Shown here: positions 33,377 to 44,573 of the stretch, piece after piece | Layout of the letters: each line of letters begins with the position of its first letter | How positions within the stretch are numbered: the stretch's first letter is position 1 | Assembly: GCF_000516985.1 (NCBI RefSeq) | Contig: NW_006917094.1 | Location: 2,232,001 to 2,296,000 of the forward strand | DNA: 64,000 nt | DNA from: Pestalotiopsis fici W106-1 | Lineage: Eukaryota > Ascomycota > Sordariomycetes > Amphisphaeriales > Sporocadaceae | Direction: 5' to 3' | Notes under the pieces: generated by a model | The model's database searches: none | What the model saw: the letters and a program-made list of their open reading frames with translations, nothing else | What the model was told of the DNA's origin: nothing | Position numbers and translations under genes: made by a program

Positions 33377-35280
33377 ATGAATACCTCTTGGCTCAATCCC
33401 CTGAGTCGGTTCGCGATCCAGGGCGCCGGCCGCTGGACCTGCTCGAGCTGCCGCGGCCACTTGGTCTCCCAGGCAAAGACCGCGCAACGACCTTTTAATC
33501 GGCAGTACGGTACCGGCCCATTCAAAAACTCCAAGCAAGCACCGCCGCCAAGATCGAGAAGGATCGTACTTACGGCCGCCGCAACCGGCACTGCTGGAGC
33601 CGGTGTTCTCGCCTTCACCGATGACATCAAATTCGGCTATGAAGCCACAGAGAGAGCAGGCAGAGTTGCCTCGGCTCTCTACATAAATATCAGCGAGTAG
33701 GCTTGCGACACGCGATCCAATCCTTCAGAGGCAAAGACTCTAACATCATACAGTTACCGAACAACCTTGAAGAAGCGCGAATCCATCACAGACCAGGAAG
33801 AGTCCGATACAGTGCTGAGGAAATGCCATAAACGATGTGCGGTGAGGACATTAAAGGTTCTCGAGAAGAATGGTGGCATATACATCAAGTTGGGCCAGCA
33901 TTTGGTATGGCGCCTGCCGAACAAAGACTATCCCAGAACTGCACGCTGATCACCATACAGAGCGCCATGTCATACCTCCTACCGATCGAATGGACTGATA
34001 CATTTATCCCCTTGCAAGACAACTGCCCGGTCTCGTCCTTTGAATCGATCGAGCAGATGTACCGAGACGATACCGGTGAAGAGCTGCGAGATTACTTTTC
34101 AGATTTCTCAGAAAAACCAATAGGAGCGGCTTCTCTGGCTCAAGTACATACTGCCACAATCAGGGAAAGCGGGCAAAAGGTTGCAGTCAAGGTGCAACAC
34201 CCCAGCCTTGCTCAATGGACACCACTCGACATTGCCCTCACCAAATTCACTTTCTCGACGCTGAAGAAATGGTTCCCCGAATATGACCTCGAATGGCTAT
34301 CCTTGGAAATGGAAGAGTCGCTCCCGCAAGAGCTCGATTTCCAGTGCGAAGCGGCCAATGCGATTCGCCTCAAGCAGCACTTTGCACAGATTCCTGAATT
34401 GCCTCTTGTCGTGCCCGAGGTCATTTGGGCCAAGAAGCGCGTTTTGGTCATGGCCAACGAATCAGGACACCGACTTGACGATTTGGAATACCTGGACAAG
34501 AATGGCATCGACCGCGACGAAGTTTCTGCGACCTTGGCAAAGACCTTCAATGAGATGATTTTTGGCAAGAACGCGCCATTGCACTGTGATCCCCACGGCG
34601 GCAACTTGGCTGTCCGAAAGACGAGCCGGAGACGTGGCGGTCCCAACTTTGAAATCATTATCTATGACCACGGTCTTTACCGTGATATACCAGAGCGTCT
34701 ACAGAGGAGCTATGCTAAAATGTGGCTTGCTGTCATTGATGGCGACATGGAACGTATGAAGAAGTACTCTCACGAAGTAGCAGGCATCACAGAACAACAG
34801 TTCCCCTTGTTCGCATCGGCGATCACGGGACGCGACTATACCGTCGTCAAATCCTCAATCATGCAGTCCAAATCTGAAGATGAGAAGAAGACCATGGGTG
34901 ATGCTCTACAGGAGGGTCTGCTCAGCGATTTGGTCCAATTACTTGGACAGGTCCCTCGAATTATCCTACTCATTTTGAAGACGAACGATCTCACCAGGAG
35001 TCTGGATGAAAATCTGCACACGCGCCAAGGACCAATGCGAAGCTTCATGATCTTGGCGAGGTACTGCGCGCGAACCGTATTCAGGGAGCAGATGGATGAA
35101 ATTAAGGAGCGCGAGGGTGGACTTTGGTGGCCAGGTAACGCGCTGAGGCTCGCAGCCGCTTGGATTGGTTTCCTACGTGTTGAACTCAAGCTCGAGGCCT
35201 TTGAGTGGTGGTTGGCGGTCAAGAGGCTCGTCGGAGCCAAGACTGACTATACTGGGACTCCGCTAGCCAAGGCGGCATAG
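33377..35280 (+). CDS. Mitochondrial ABC1/ADCK (UbiB) family atypical kinase, MCP2-like
   Basis: Three exons, join(33377..33696, 33754..33904, 33961..35280), encode 596 residues; the junctions restore Ser-Asp-Tyr-Arg and Gly-Gln-His-Leu-Ser-Ala-Met. The N-terminus is Arg-rich without acids (mitochondrial targeting), with a transmembrane-like Ala/Thr/Gly segment at about 64-80. ABC1 hallmarks: Tyr-Ile-Lys-Leu-Gly-Gln (KxGQ, residues 150-155), Gly-Ala-Ala-Ser-Leu-Ala-Gln-Val-His (Ala-rich loop replacing the P-loop, about 212), Val-Ala-Val-Lys (about Lys234), His-Cys-Asp-Pro-His-Gly-Gly-Asn (catalytic loop, Asp367 and Asn372) and Tyr-Asp-His-Gly (metal-binding Asp393). The one-membrane layout and the divergence from COQ8 point to the ADCK1/yeast MCP2 branch, linked to inner-membrane lipid homeostasis. 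Substrate unknown. Confidence 0.9.
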
Positions 35281-36238
35281 ATGAATGGAGTTTGGCTGCC
35301 ACAATGCTATACTGCCATTGAAATTATCAGGTTGTGGTGCCTATAGAAAGAGAAAATAGATGCTGTTACAGCTTTAGATGTAGCGTGCAGTCTGGATCAG
35401 CGATGATTATTCTTGCTTTTCAAGCTAATAGACGTACAAAGAGAGATTTGCCTCATGATATTTTATCGTTCGTACGCATACCACGGTGTGGGTAAATCTC
35501 ATACTGGTTGCCCTTGAAAACATGTAGAAGTGCAGTATCGTACTATTCTCATGGAATGATCTCAAATCACTTGCAATGGCATTGAACATTCACAAAGAAG
35601 ATGCGTTTGGTAGGTATGATAATTTGATTCATGACATCCCTCATCCAATGCAGAAAAAAAGGGCTAGCAAATTCATAAAGCAATCGGGTATAGACAATAA
35701 ACTCCTGATCCTCAATAAGCTTCCTCGCACCCCCATTCCCCCGTAACTGAATCCAATGTATACTGATCCAGTTGTTGGAGTACAGGTTAATCCCCACCAC
35801 TGCCCTTTCAACCACCAATATATACTCGATTTGATGAGTATCGTCTTGTCCTTTGGTCGCGGGCTGGCTTATACGCGCCATGAGTACCAAGGTTCGACGC
35901 TTTCAAGTTTCTGATTCGCGGTCTTGGCTGTGACAAGCGTGATGCGCTCCCCCAACTCCATAATGTGTAGGTGTGTCCTCGTCTTCCCCAAAAATTGGCT
36001 GAGTGAGTGCGCAAGGTCTGCGACGGTATGCAGTTGTAATAATAAATGGTGCCGAAGAATGCATTGTGATGAATTTCCCCGTCAGGATGAGGTTCATGTG
36101 TTATTTCGCTTCCTTCTTCCTCCTGTGCAATTCTTCTGGGTTTTGCAGTTTTCAGAAAAGGGAGGGAAAAAAAATTAACTGGCAAACAATTGTTTGTTGT
36201 TGTAGTACAACAAGAGCTTCCCGCTCCCGTTCATTCAT
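35281..36238. other. Spacer
   Basis: 958 nt of AT-rich 3' flank after the ABC1 gene and 3' flank of the small minus-strand gene. No gene recognised. Confidence 0.5.
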
Positions 36239-36484
36239 CTAGCGACTTCCCCAGGTCCAGCTGCCTTGACTCGACGAGCGGCTCATGGGCACGCCAGCAT
36301 CACTGCGGTCGCTGTCCATGGAGCGCTTCTCCGGGGAGGGAGACCTCCGGGCCGGGTACGGGACGGACGGGACTAGTGTTGGGTCGACCGCCACGGGCAG
36401 CTGGCCGTTGCTCTGGCGCGACTGCTGCCAGGAAGTGTAGATCTGCTTGCAGAGATGGGTGGAAATGGTGTGCGATGGCGACAT
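36239..36484 (-). CDS. Very small predicted protein, 81 aa
   Basis: An intronless frame starting Met-Ser-Pro-Ser-His-Thr-Ile-Ser. The first half is helical (Leu-Cys-Lys-Gln-Ile-Tyr-Thr-Ser-Trp-Gln-Gln-Ser). The second half is Ser/Arg/Pro-rich (Arg-Arg-Ser-Pro-Ser-Pro-Glu-Lys-Arg) and ends in a Trp-Thr-Trp-Gly segment. Codon use is GC-rich at third positions compared with the flanks, and composition is protein-like, which is why I keep it. No domain or signal peptide is recognised; function unknown. It could be a chance frame. Confidence 0.45.
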   Translation of the reverse strand: MSPSHTISTHLCKQIYTSWQQSRQSNGQLPVAVDPTLVPSVPYPARRSPSPEKRSMDSDRSDAGVPMSRSSSQGSWTWGSR

Positions 36485-39400
36485 GGTTGCTGTTGTCTTG
36501 TGTGTAGTTTGTGGTGATTTTTGTATTGTCTTTTTTGGTTACTTTGAATAGACTCGCAAGAGTATGTTTCTGCCTTATAAGGACAGAGGACAGAGAATAG
36601 GAGGTTTTTTTGATCGTCAGGGTCCCTCTGTATTGATCCGTAGGATTGGGGCGTGTAGGCACTTGCTGTCGCGTGCGCTGCTGGAAGCTGCCAGGCCGAG
36701 TGGGCTGATTTTCCGTGTAAGTCGTCTGGGTGGTGGGGTGATGACGGATGACGATCTTCCGGGCGATGAATGCGATCCGTTTCGTGGAGTTGATGGAGGA
36801 AGATGACTGATGAATATTCCTCTCACAATTTCCGAGTTGAAAGGGGCAAGCAATAACACGAACAAGAAAATCAATTTGTGTCTTCTTGTTGGTGGTGGTG
36901 GAAGAGGAGGAGAGCAGCAGTCAAATAATAAAGAGCCAGCAAGGTCCAAAGTTGGGTGGTCACAAGGGTCTATATGTCACAGTCAGGTCAAGCGGTTTCA
37001 AGAAATGGGGTACCCTTGCGGTAGAACAGACAGAAAGTAAAAATAAAAAAATAGAAACCAGGGAACACGAATGCCCATGCACAGCGGGACGATAGAGACA
37101 CTTTATTCCAGACCTACACAGGGCCACCCGAACAGTCAGCTTTGTCAGTCAGGTCAGGACAAGCAAGAACCGTACGAGTGACTCGCTGGGCCGAGTCTGA
37201 CCCGTAACGCGGCACCCGATTCCCAGCTTGGGAGGCCTTTCTACCCTTTCTGAGACCTACCGGATCCGTCCAAAGGCGGGTTCTCTGGCGTGACAATCGT
37301 TTATCCTTGCTGCTGTGAAAGGCTAAAATGATGTAAATGGGCCCTAAAATGTAAATGTACGGCAGGTACTAAGTATAACATGCTACCTACCAGCCCACAT
37401 GGAAGATCAAAGTTGCTGGTAACAGTGAATTGGGGGGTACCAACTGTTACTTACTGACAGGGTATTGATGGTAGTATGCGGCGATCTGCCATGTACAGTG
37501 AGGAGGAAGAAAAAAAAAATAAAGGGTAAGGCCGGTACCGTGGTTTGTGGCCTGATGTCCACGGGCAGGCAATTCAATCACCCGAAGACAAGGGGGAGAA
37601 GGAACATGTCTGACCAATAAGACGTGACCCAAATATGATTACCCTGTTAATTGGCCGTCGGTTTGTCGCTTGCAACGCGTGGAATAGGAAAGTTCAAATG
37701 CGACGAACAGGCCATTACACAGGGCGGTGGTTCGATGTTTTTCCCCCTTTGCTGCCCATTTGCTTAGGAGGAGGGGGGAGGAGGTGGAGCTCCGCCCACG
37801 CCCGGTGCCCGGTCGCCGTCGCCCGTCGAGGCCCTCCTTGCTTGCCTTGGGCGGCTAGGCCCCTCGAGCCCTCCCCCCATCTCGCTGAATATGGAGCACG
37901 TAGCCCACCATAACCTGTTAGCTCGGGCTGACTTGGCTGACAGAGAGAAAGATGCCTACTGTGTATGCCTTAACGCAAGAGGAGCTCTCGATTACGTGCT
38001 CTCGTACTAATCAAACAGCGTCTCGTTTGAGATTCTTGATTTGTATTGGTGATCATTACTTAAACACATGGAGCCACTGCAAGAAAAGCCTGCAATTCTC
38101 TAAACTTGCTGCTATGAGTCATAAGACCGAGACTTGAAAAAAGAACCTGCAAGAATCACGTTATCGTCCAAATCAATTACCAAACACCCAGACCATTACC
38201 TAAGTTTTGGTACGTTTATTACTATGTAGAGCATTATGGCATGTTTGGATCGCGGGGCACAGCATTGTGTAGGTACGGAATCCATAGCAGAGACATCGAA
38301 TGGCTGCGCCCTTGGAAGATGCGACAGCAGCCTGCAGCATTCAATGCCAACCCCACATTTCGTTTCCATATTTGGCCACGAGTCACGCTGCTTTAGATGT
38401 GAGCTCAAGAGGTCTCGGAAATGTGTTTGTGGGCAGGACAGTCTTCTCCTACCGAAACAAACTAACCGTAGATAAGTTTACCGAGAAGTTCAAGCAGCTC
38501 ACATATCCGGCTCGGACCGTGAATATCTACTAGGAAATTGCCACGGATTATCTTACAACATACGTATGTAGTCCCCTGTGTCACGGCGTCCAACAACGGT
38601 AAAACCTCGATTCCTTGGCCCCTGAATTCACGGCCATCCTGGCAAGTCCTACCAGTATACGTAGCCTTCTCGGTTCACACAATGGCCCGGCACGTCAAAC
38701 ATAACTACCGAATAGACCAGAAATAGAGATGTAACAATAAAACCAGTGGGGAGCTACTGGGGACGTCATATCTGCCGTCCATGCCAGGGGCTCATGATGT
38801 GGGTGTACAGCCCTGCTTCGAGATCCTGGGGTAAATCTACGTACACTGGTGGAACAGAATCCACGCCCCTTTTGAAGCTGATATTGTGACCTTTGCAAAC
38901 ACAGCCAGGTGAATTCTTCAGGAAGCCTACACCAAATAGATGCGAGTCACACGATATCCAGCATGGGCCTTGGGTTCTGAGCCTGGGCGGATGTTGGGAG
39001 CTTCATACATGTCCATGTGCAGCTCGGTATTATCCAAACTCTGGTAAATGAGCATGTGCTATACTAGACCCTGAAACCTCTTGTTGCTGTGGGCATGCAT
39101 GATTCGGGGCCATGAATGACTATTTCTGCTACAGACGTGGTGGGATTTGCGTCCTAGAACTGACATCCATAAAACCCGGAATGTGAGTCGAAAGACTGGA
39201 GAACATGTCCATTACCACATCAAAGATGCAAACTAAACGACTACTTAATATATTGTCCTCGACTTCGCGGCCATATGCAACCTGCTGCTAGTTCGAAATT
39301 TTTGAACAACAGAAGCCTATGTACAGCTTTTGTGCGCCGGCATCAAATCCTAGGGGAGAGATCACGTCAATACAAAACAAGTGACCTTTTGTTTCTATAT

Positions 39401-40567
39401 TGCTAGTCTGACCATGTCAATTCCATATGAGGTCCGCTACAGAAACCTCCGACTTAAGACATGCGAATGTTGAGATCACTGGCAGTCAAGTCATTCCGAG
39501 TACGTACTCTGGAGACATCCAAGTCTCGTTACCGGCTGTCCAAGGCATTCTTTCCTAATCGGTACCTAGGTAACCAATCCCCATGCATGGTTGTCTATAG
39601 TGTACCGGTCTTGTTCTGAGCCTGACACAAAAGCGGCATCAGCTCTGCTTCTTCCAATTAAGCTCATCATGGGACATGCGCCGGTGCCCAATAGCTGCCA
39701 TACACTGATGACTGCCTTTCAAAGAAGAATATGACGGACCGTCGGATCGCGCGCCGACACGAGTCAGGAACTTTCGGCTCGGTACGGGACGGATTTACGG
39801 ATTGCGCATTCTGTGAGCTTTTTCGCTGTGCTCCGACGGTCTACAGCGGCATAGCGCCAAGGGGGGCGCCATCGGTACACTACGGAGTAGAGGGACTGGG
39901 CAACGTCATACCGCATTGGTGTGTTTCGCGCCCCCTCTGCAACTCGTAGATCAACAACATTTCAAGACGGAAAAAACATGACCCAGTAACAAGTCGCGTG
40001 CTGCAAGGTCAAGTCCACATTGCCAAGTAATTCAAAAGCAAATCAGCATGGAGCTCTCCTTTTAAAGACGTCAAACGTGATCGGGAGAGCACGCTAATAC
40101 CTAGCCTTTGCGGTTAGCAACTGCTCAACTTGTATCGGGGAAATATTGGCCCGCTGGAGTTCTATACTCGAATCCGCCAACATGATGACGATAATTCATA
40201 TTGTATGGGGAATGTACCGAACAAGGAATTCACAAAGCGAGTTAAGTAAAAGTCTGCCAAGTATGAGCCGTTTTTCAAGCAGAGACGGGATGTCTATAGC
40301 TTGACGTGTTGGTATATACTTGTGATGGTACAGTGGCAGCATGGAAACTTTTCAAGCCAATGTTTCGATTTGAAAAAATCAATCAATTCATCATATCCAA
40401 CATCTCTAATGTTTCCCTGGGTAAATGAACGGACCAGCTTGATCGCACGACAAAATAAGATTCCGAACGCTCCAGTAATTATATCCAACTACAACTACAG
40501 AAGGCCATCTGACTTGGAGCGTTTTGTAAGTAAACCACTTCATCAATCCCAACATGCGTCCACGTAA
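36485..40567. other. 4-kb gene-poor region
   Basis: No credible coding region on either strand; the longest frames have random composition. It includes a GC-rich island (37766-37880), A-runs near 37040 and 37510, and mixed-composition sequence after 38 kb. It could hide non-coding transcripts or decayed genes, which cannot be shown from sequence alone. Confidence 0.55.
37766..37880. other. GC-rich island
   Basis: A purine run of G and A (37766-37788) passes into a C/G-rich stretch with many CCC and GGC words, unlike the AT-rich neighbourhood. No ORF explains it. Confidence 0.45.
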
Positions 40568-41309
40568 CTAGTATGACATCAGTCTAGCGCACACAAAAGA
40601 AGAGTAGTTATGATTCATATGGGCAAGTCACGTACCTAAAGTTGCTCATGCCAAATGCATAAACTGTGTTGAGCACAGCAGGCTGGACCACCTCAATAGA
40701 TATGGCATTGACGCCGAAACCCCAGTCGGGGAGCTCACAGCTCGCAGGCACAAGAGGACTCAAAAGGCCACCAGTAGTATAACTACAATTCTTGGGCTGG
40801 CCCTCCACGTTGGGTCCAATCGGTGTCACGCGGACGGTGCAGCTCGTTGAAGCGGCGAGGTTAACCCCTAGAGTCGGCAGCGCGCACAAGAATTCAAAGC
40901 TCCTGGGCATAAATACGCCACCCCAGTTGATTTTGTCAATCCTGTGCGCTGCACGGTTGAGTTGGAAGCCGGCAAAGTGCTGCGAAGCACCCCCGGCCAG
41001 GGCGAGCGAAAACACGCTGAAGCCGTCGTAGGAGAGGGCCTCGTACGATGCTAGACATGTGCTCGGGCTCGTGAGCAAGCCAGTGGTGGCTGGGATATCG
41101 TCAAACTGTAGAGCAAAAAGGTCACCATATGGAGAAACTTTGTGGAGCAAGAAGAAATGGAACGACTAGGTCGAGAAGAGAGGAATACTCACGTCGGCAG
41201 TCCGCAGGCCTGTGCATGGTGGCGTATCTGATGGAGGGCAAGAGGGAACAACCTGGCTCAGACCCAGGCTGCTGGCAAAGGCCAGCAAGAGAAATGATGA
41301 TCCCAACAT
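40568..41309 (-). CDS. Small secreted protein of unknown function
   Basis: Exon 1, complement(41309..41193), encodes a signal peptide (Leu-Leu-Leu-Ala-Phe-Ala-Ser-Ser core) and a Cys/Pro-rich mature start. Exon 2 begins at 41105 with Phe-Asp-Asp-Ile-Pro. For the end I prefer a 52-nt intron (donor GTACGT, acceptor GCTAG) after 40636 and a last exon 40583..40568 ending Leu-Met-Ser-Tyr. Reading through instead gives a stop at 40608 and a tail ending Cys-Pro-Tyr-Glu-Ser. The protein is about 200 residues with eight Cys after the signal peptide. An Ala-Asp-Phe-Asp-Asp-Ile then Tyr-Glu-Ala-Leu-Ser-Tyr-Asp-Gly-Phe pattern is seen in many secreted fungal jelly-roll-like proteins of unknown role. It is a possible effector or wall protein, by inference. 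Confidence 0.75.
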
Positions 41310-42115
41310 ATTGATGAGTTGGTTTTGCAGTGCAATGGGCAAGTATAGAAGACGTCAACAGTCCTTGACGATAAACTCAGGTCACCAATATGGTAGCCAT
41401 CTGTGATCTTTTTATATCTCTCCATTCGAGCCACAACCAGTGTCGAATTCCGTGCCATCGACCGGTCAGCCTGTAGTTCCTCAACTCAGAGACACCGACG
41501 CCATTCTGACCTGATATTCGCGGCTCGGGCCTTGCTCAGCAAGCCACAGCATTCAATGATCGACTGTTGGCGCGTCCGCGTGAAGCGACCTTCCCACCGT
41601 TGAAAATGTCTTTAGCCCTCCCTTCACTCGCGTATAGCCGTGAGTCTTGAGACAATCATATTCAAGCCACAACGGGAGCTAAGACATTGATAGGTCATAT
41701 TTGCGTTCCTGCATGTGGCAAAGTAGCGGACAACTCATGAGATAACAGGAGCAGAGACTTCTGGGAAGAATCCTAGGCTAGTCTTTATGTCTGTAGACTG
41801 CCGCCTGATCAGCTGCTCCGATGGCAAATGTTGAAATATCAACTTTTTGACAATATCCTTTCACCAGCGCACTGAGAAATCAACATCATAGAATGCTTCT
41901 AATCATTTTCCAATTAGATGGACTGTGGTTATCTGCTTGCTTCAGGAGATTAGATACCAGCAAATTCTGGAAGCTGAAGCGTATCTCTAGCACCAAGACG
42001 CTGTCTGACACGGAAAGGGGCCGTATCATGACTCTATAGCGAACCACAAAAATTACTCCCGACGCCATGCCATAAAAGAAAAACCCTCAAGATTCATGAA
42101 TTTACTGCTGGCGTC
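41310..42115. other. Spacer
   Basis: 806 nt between the secreted-protein promoter and the RAD52 3' end. No gene or repeat recognised. Confidence 0.5.
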
Positions 42116-43810
42116 TTAGCCCACCTTCTGCCTTTTCGCATCTGTTGTGGCGGCACTGGCACCCACAGTGCTATTGGTTGTGATGTCATTTAAAGGTGCT
42201 CGTGTGCCGTTTTCCGCCGGTCTCTTCATTGTTGGCGGCCGATACTGGTTTCTGTTGGCCATGGGACTTTGGCTGCCAGGCGCGCCTATTTGCCGCGCCT
42301 GATTCAGGGAGGGATTGACCACGTTACCCAGACTTTGACGTCCGGGTGGGTTAAATTTACTAATTCCACTTGCAGGCTGTTGGGATGCCTCCTCGTCATG
42401 CTTGACTGGGGCTACATGGCGCATGTCCTTGCCCACAGGTTTGGTTGACCCATGATCAATGCCAGGTGTCTTGCGAATAGAAGGGCTTTCAAGCTTCGGA
42501 TCGAACAACTTACCACCCTTGGGAGGCAGAGTCGCTGTCCCGGGAGGCGCATCTTCGGCCAATGCCGTAACCGAACGAGCCGAGAAGAAGGCGACCGGTC
42601 CATCAGGAATCTGCTCATTTCCATTTGCTGGAGGTGGTGTGTTTACCCGATTATTGGAGGCAGCTTGAGCCGCTAATACCTGGGCAGGAGCCGGTCCATT
42701 TGTTCGGCCATTAGGCTGGCCTTGCGGGCGGCTCTGGCCCACGGCAGCTGGACGATTCGCAGCTTGTGGGGTTTGTGGCTGTGGTCTACCAGTTTGCTGA
42801 CCATGAGAGCCGCTCCGAGTCATTGGCGCCCGAGCAGGTGGTTGCATAGGCCTCGAGGAACCAAAATTACTGCCTGTGGATCGATTTGATACATTGCCTG
42901 GACCAGCAGCTCCCATTTGGGGCCTCTCGACAGGTTTCGCCGTCACTCCGCCGGGGGCAGGGAGCATCACTTCGTCAGGATGTTCATCTTCCGTGACGCC
43001 AAAATCGGCCATGTCGAAATCTCCAAAGTCATCGTCTAGGGAGTCGATTGTATCTACACGTCCATCAGATCAGCCTCCACCCAATCAAAATCGTCCGAGT
43101 CCAACGCACCTTGTGGCAACAGGCAGGGCTTTCCACTTTTTGCCTCTGTATTGAAATCACGCTTGACTGCAGGCTCCTTTGGGGCATAGTCTACGTGCCG
43201 GTGCAAGTTGACCTCATCGAACTTGGTGGGAGCCACCTTGATCTTTGTAACCTTTGCCAGATAGTCCTTGTCATAAATGCAATTGCCCAGGACGTTTCCG
43301 AAATTTCTCAGAGCTCTCTTCAGAGCATCAGTTGTGCCCTCCTTCTTGGCCTTCTCGAAGGCGGCTGCCTTGCCCTTGCAGTTCTCAATGTGGCCATAGC
43401 CAATGTCCTCATGGAAAGTCCCGTCCCGTAGGGTGACACGTACAACAACAGAGAGTCCGAGGGAGATCTTCAACGTTTGAGGGTGCTCATCAACAAAGTC
43501 GACCTGGATGTTTTGAATGCTAGAAGACCATCCATTGAAACCGAAAACCTCGTTGGCCAAAGCAATGCACTTTTCAGCGGCAATGTAGTGGACTTTCTGT
43601 CCTGAAGGGCCACTTCTTGCTGATATGTATTCGGGACCGAGCTGCTTCTCAAGACGTGCTTGCAGAGTGGCGATTTCAGTGGCCGTGAATTCAGAGATAC
43701 GTGGCTTGGCCTCCTCGAACGGATTGGCAGCGACGTTGTGCTGGTCGCCCGGGCTGTTGTCTCGTCAGCATGTGTTGCGACGCCGTGCAAAAGTGTACCT
43801 ACAGAGGCAT
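42116..43810 (-). CDS. RAD52: RAD52 recombination mediator
   Basis: Three exons, complement(43810..43803, 43753..43110, 43053..42116), encode 529 residues. The first exon is only 8 nt; it joins to give Met-Pro-Leu-Pro-Gly-Asp-Gln-His-Asn. The N-terminal strand-annealing domain (about residues 20-210) is clear: Leu-Gly-Pro-Glu-Tyr-Ile-Ser, Val-His-Tyr-Ile, Ala-Asn-Glu-Val-Phe-Gly-Phe-Asn-Gly-Trp, Asp-Ile-Gly-Tyr-Gly, and Ala-Leu-Arg-Asn-Phe-Gly-Asn-Val-Leu-Gly-Asn-Cys. The second intron (donor GTGCGT, acceptor GTGTAG, 56 nt) leads into an acidic Asp-Asp-Asp-Phe-Gly-Asp-Phe-Asp stretch. The remainder is the variable Pro/Gln/Asn-rich tail that binds RPA and Rad51 in this family, ending in a basic Lys-Arg-Gln-Lys. 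It acts in nuclear homologous recombination. Orthologues are called radC or mus-11 in model moulds. Confidence 0.93.
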
Positions 43811-44573
43811 TGTGAATAGTGTCTATATACAAATCATTGAAACCCTGTACACCTGGAGCCAGAGGTGCGATCTCAGCTATTGATTTTTGAAAACGCTTTG
43901 CAAGACGTTTGTTGCTGTCTATGAGTTGCAGAGGATGACCAAATGAGCCCAGGCGGAGACGCGACTTGACGCGCTTTCTGTGTTCAAGGCAGCTGTTGCC
44001 TGTGGGGTCGAAACACCAAAGATTCCACTGGAGGGGCACCAGATCACGTGCCAAGTTACTGGCCCAGAAGAAGACAACTTGGGCGACTCCAACGGCCTAT
44101 GACTCCAACTCTAGGCATGCCACTGCCTAATCCATGCTGCCTTGCTGCACTAAACCTTTTCCTAGCTCGTACCCCACCACTTGGCGGCGAAGCATTGCAA
44201 AGCTGCTTCCATGAAGTAGTAGGCGGGGTCCGGTCCCAATTCTGCTTTTTAGTTTGATGCAGTTTTCTATGGTAGCAGCAAAAATTACAGTAGCGCCGCC
44301 GGAGAAGTCACATCTCACACTCGACAACAGCTTGTCGAAAAGCTTCAAAACACAAAGCTCAACTCGCCTTGTTGTCGAGACACTGAGCGCATCTACCCAG
44401 TGAGACCATGGTCAGTCCTGGTCTGCAATTGAGGTAGCAATACGTTTGAGTGGACGCCATCCACTCGCACTTTGCGACCGAACGAGCTACTACTACCCGT
44501 CTCTGCGATTGCGATCGCGATCACGACTTTTCACTTGTCGCAAATCTGATAGATAGAACGAAACTCGGCCGAA
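43811..44573. promoter_or_regulatory. Divergent promoter region of RAD52 and the RNA polymerase III gene
   Basis: 763 nt serve both genes. Pyrimidine-rich stretches sit near 44075-44140. A short upstream ORF, ATG at 44408 in a CCATGG context, stop at 44437, precedes the polymerase start. No other gene recognised. Confidence 0.6.
44408..44437 (+). other. Short upstream ORF before the Pol III gene
   Basis: ATG in a strong context (ACCATGG), nine codons and TAG, ending 136 nt before the main ATG. It may lie in the leader and tune translation. Whether it is transcribed depends on the unknown start site. Confidence 0.3.

Noticed and set aside
43030..43053. A 24-nt GT-AG intron at the RAD52 exon 2/3 boundary
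   Set aside because: It is too short for a spliceosomal intron. A GTGCGT donor at 43109 with the GTGTAG acceptor gives a 56-nt intron in correct phase.
43470..44054. 194-codon minus-strand ORF overlapping RAD52
   Set aside because: It is in a different frame from the conserved RAD52 protein over the shared part; it runs through the first intron and 5' leader.
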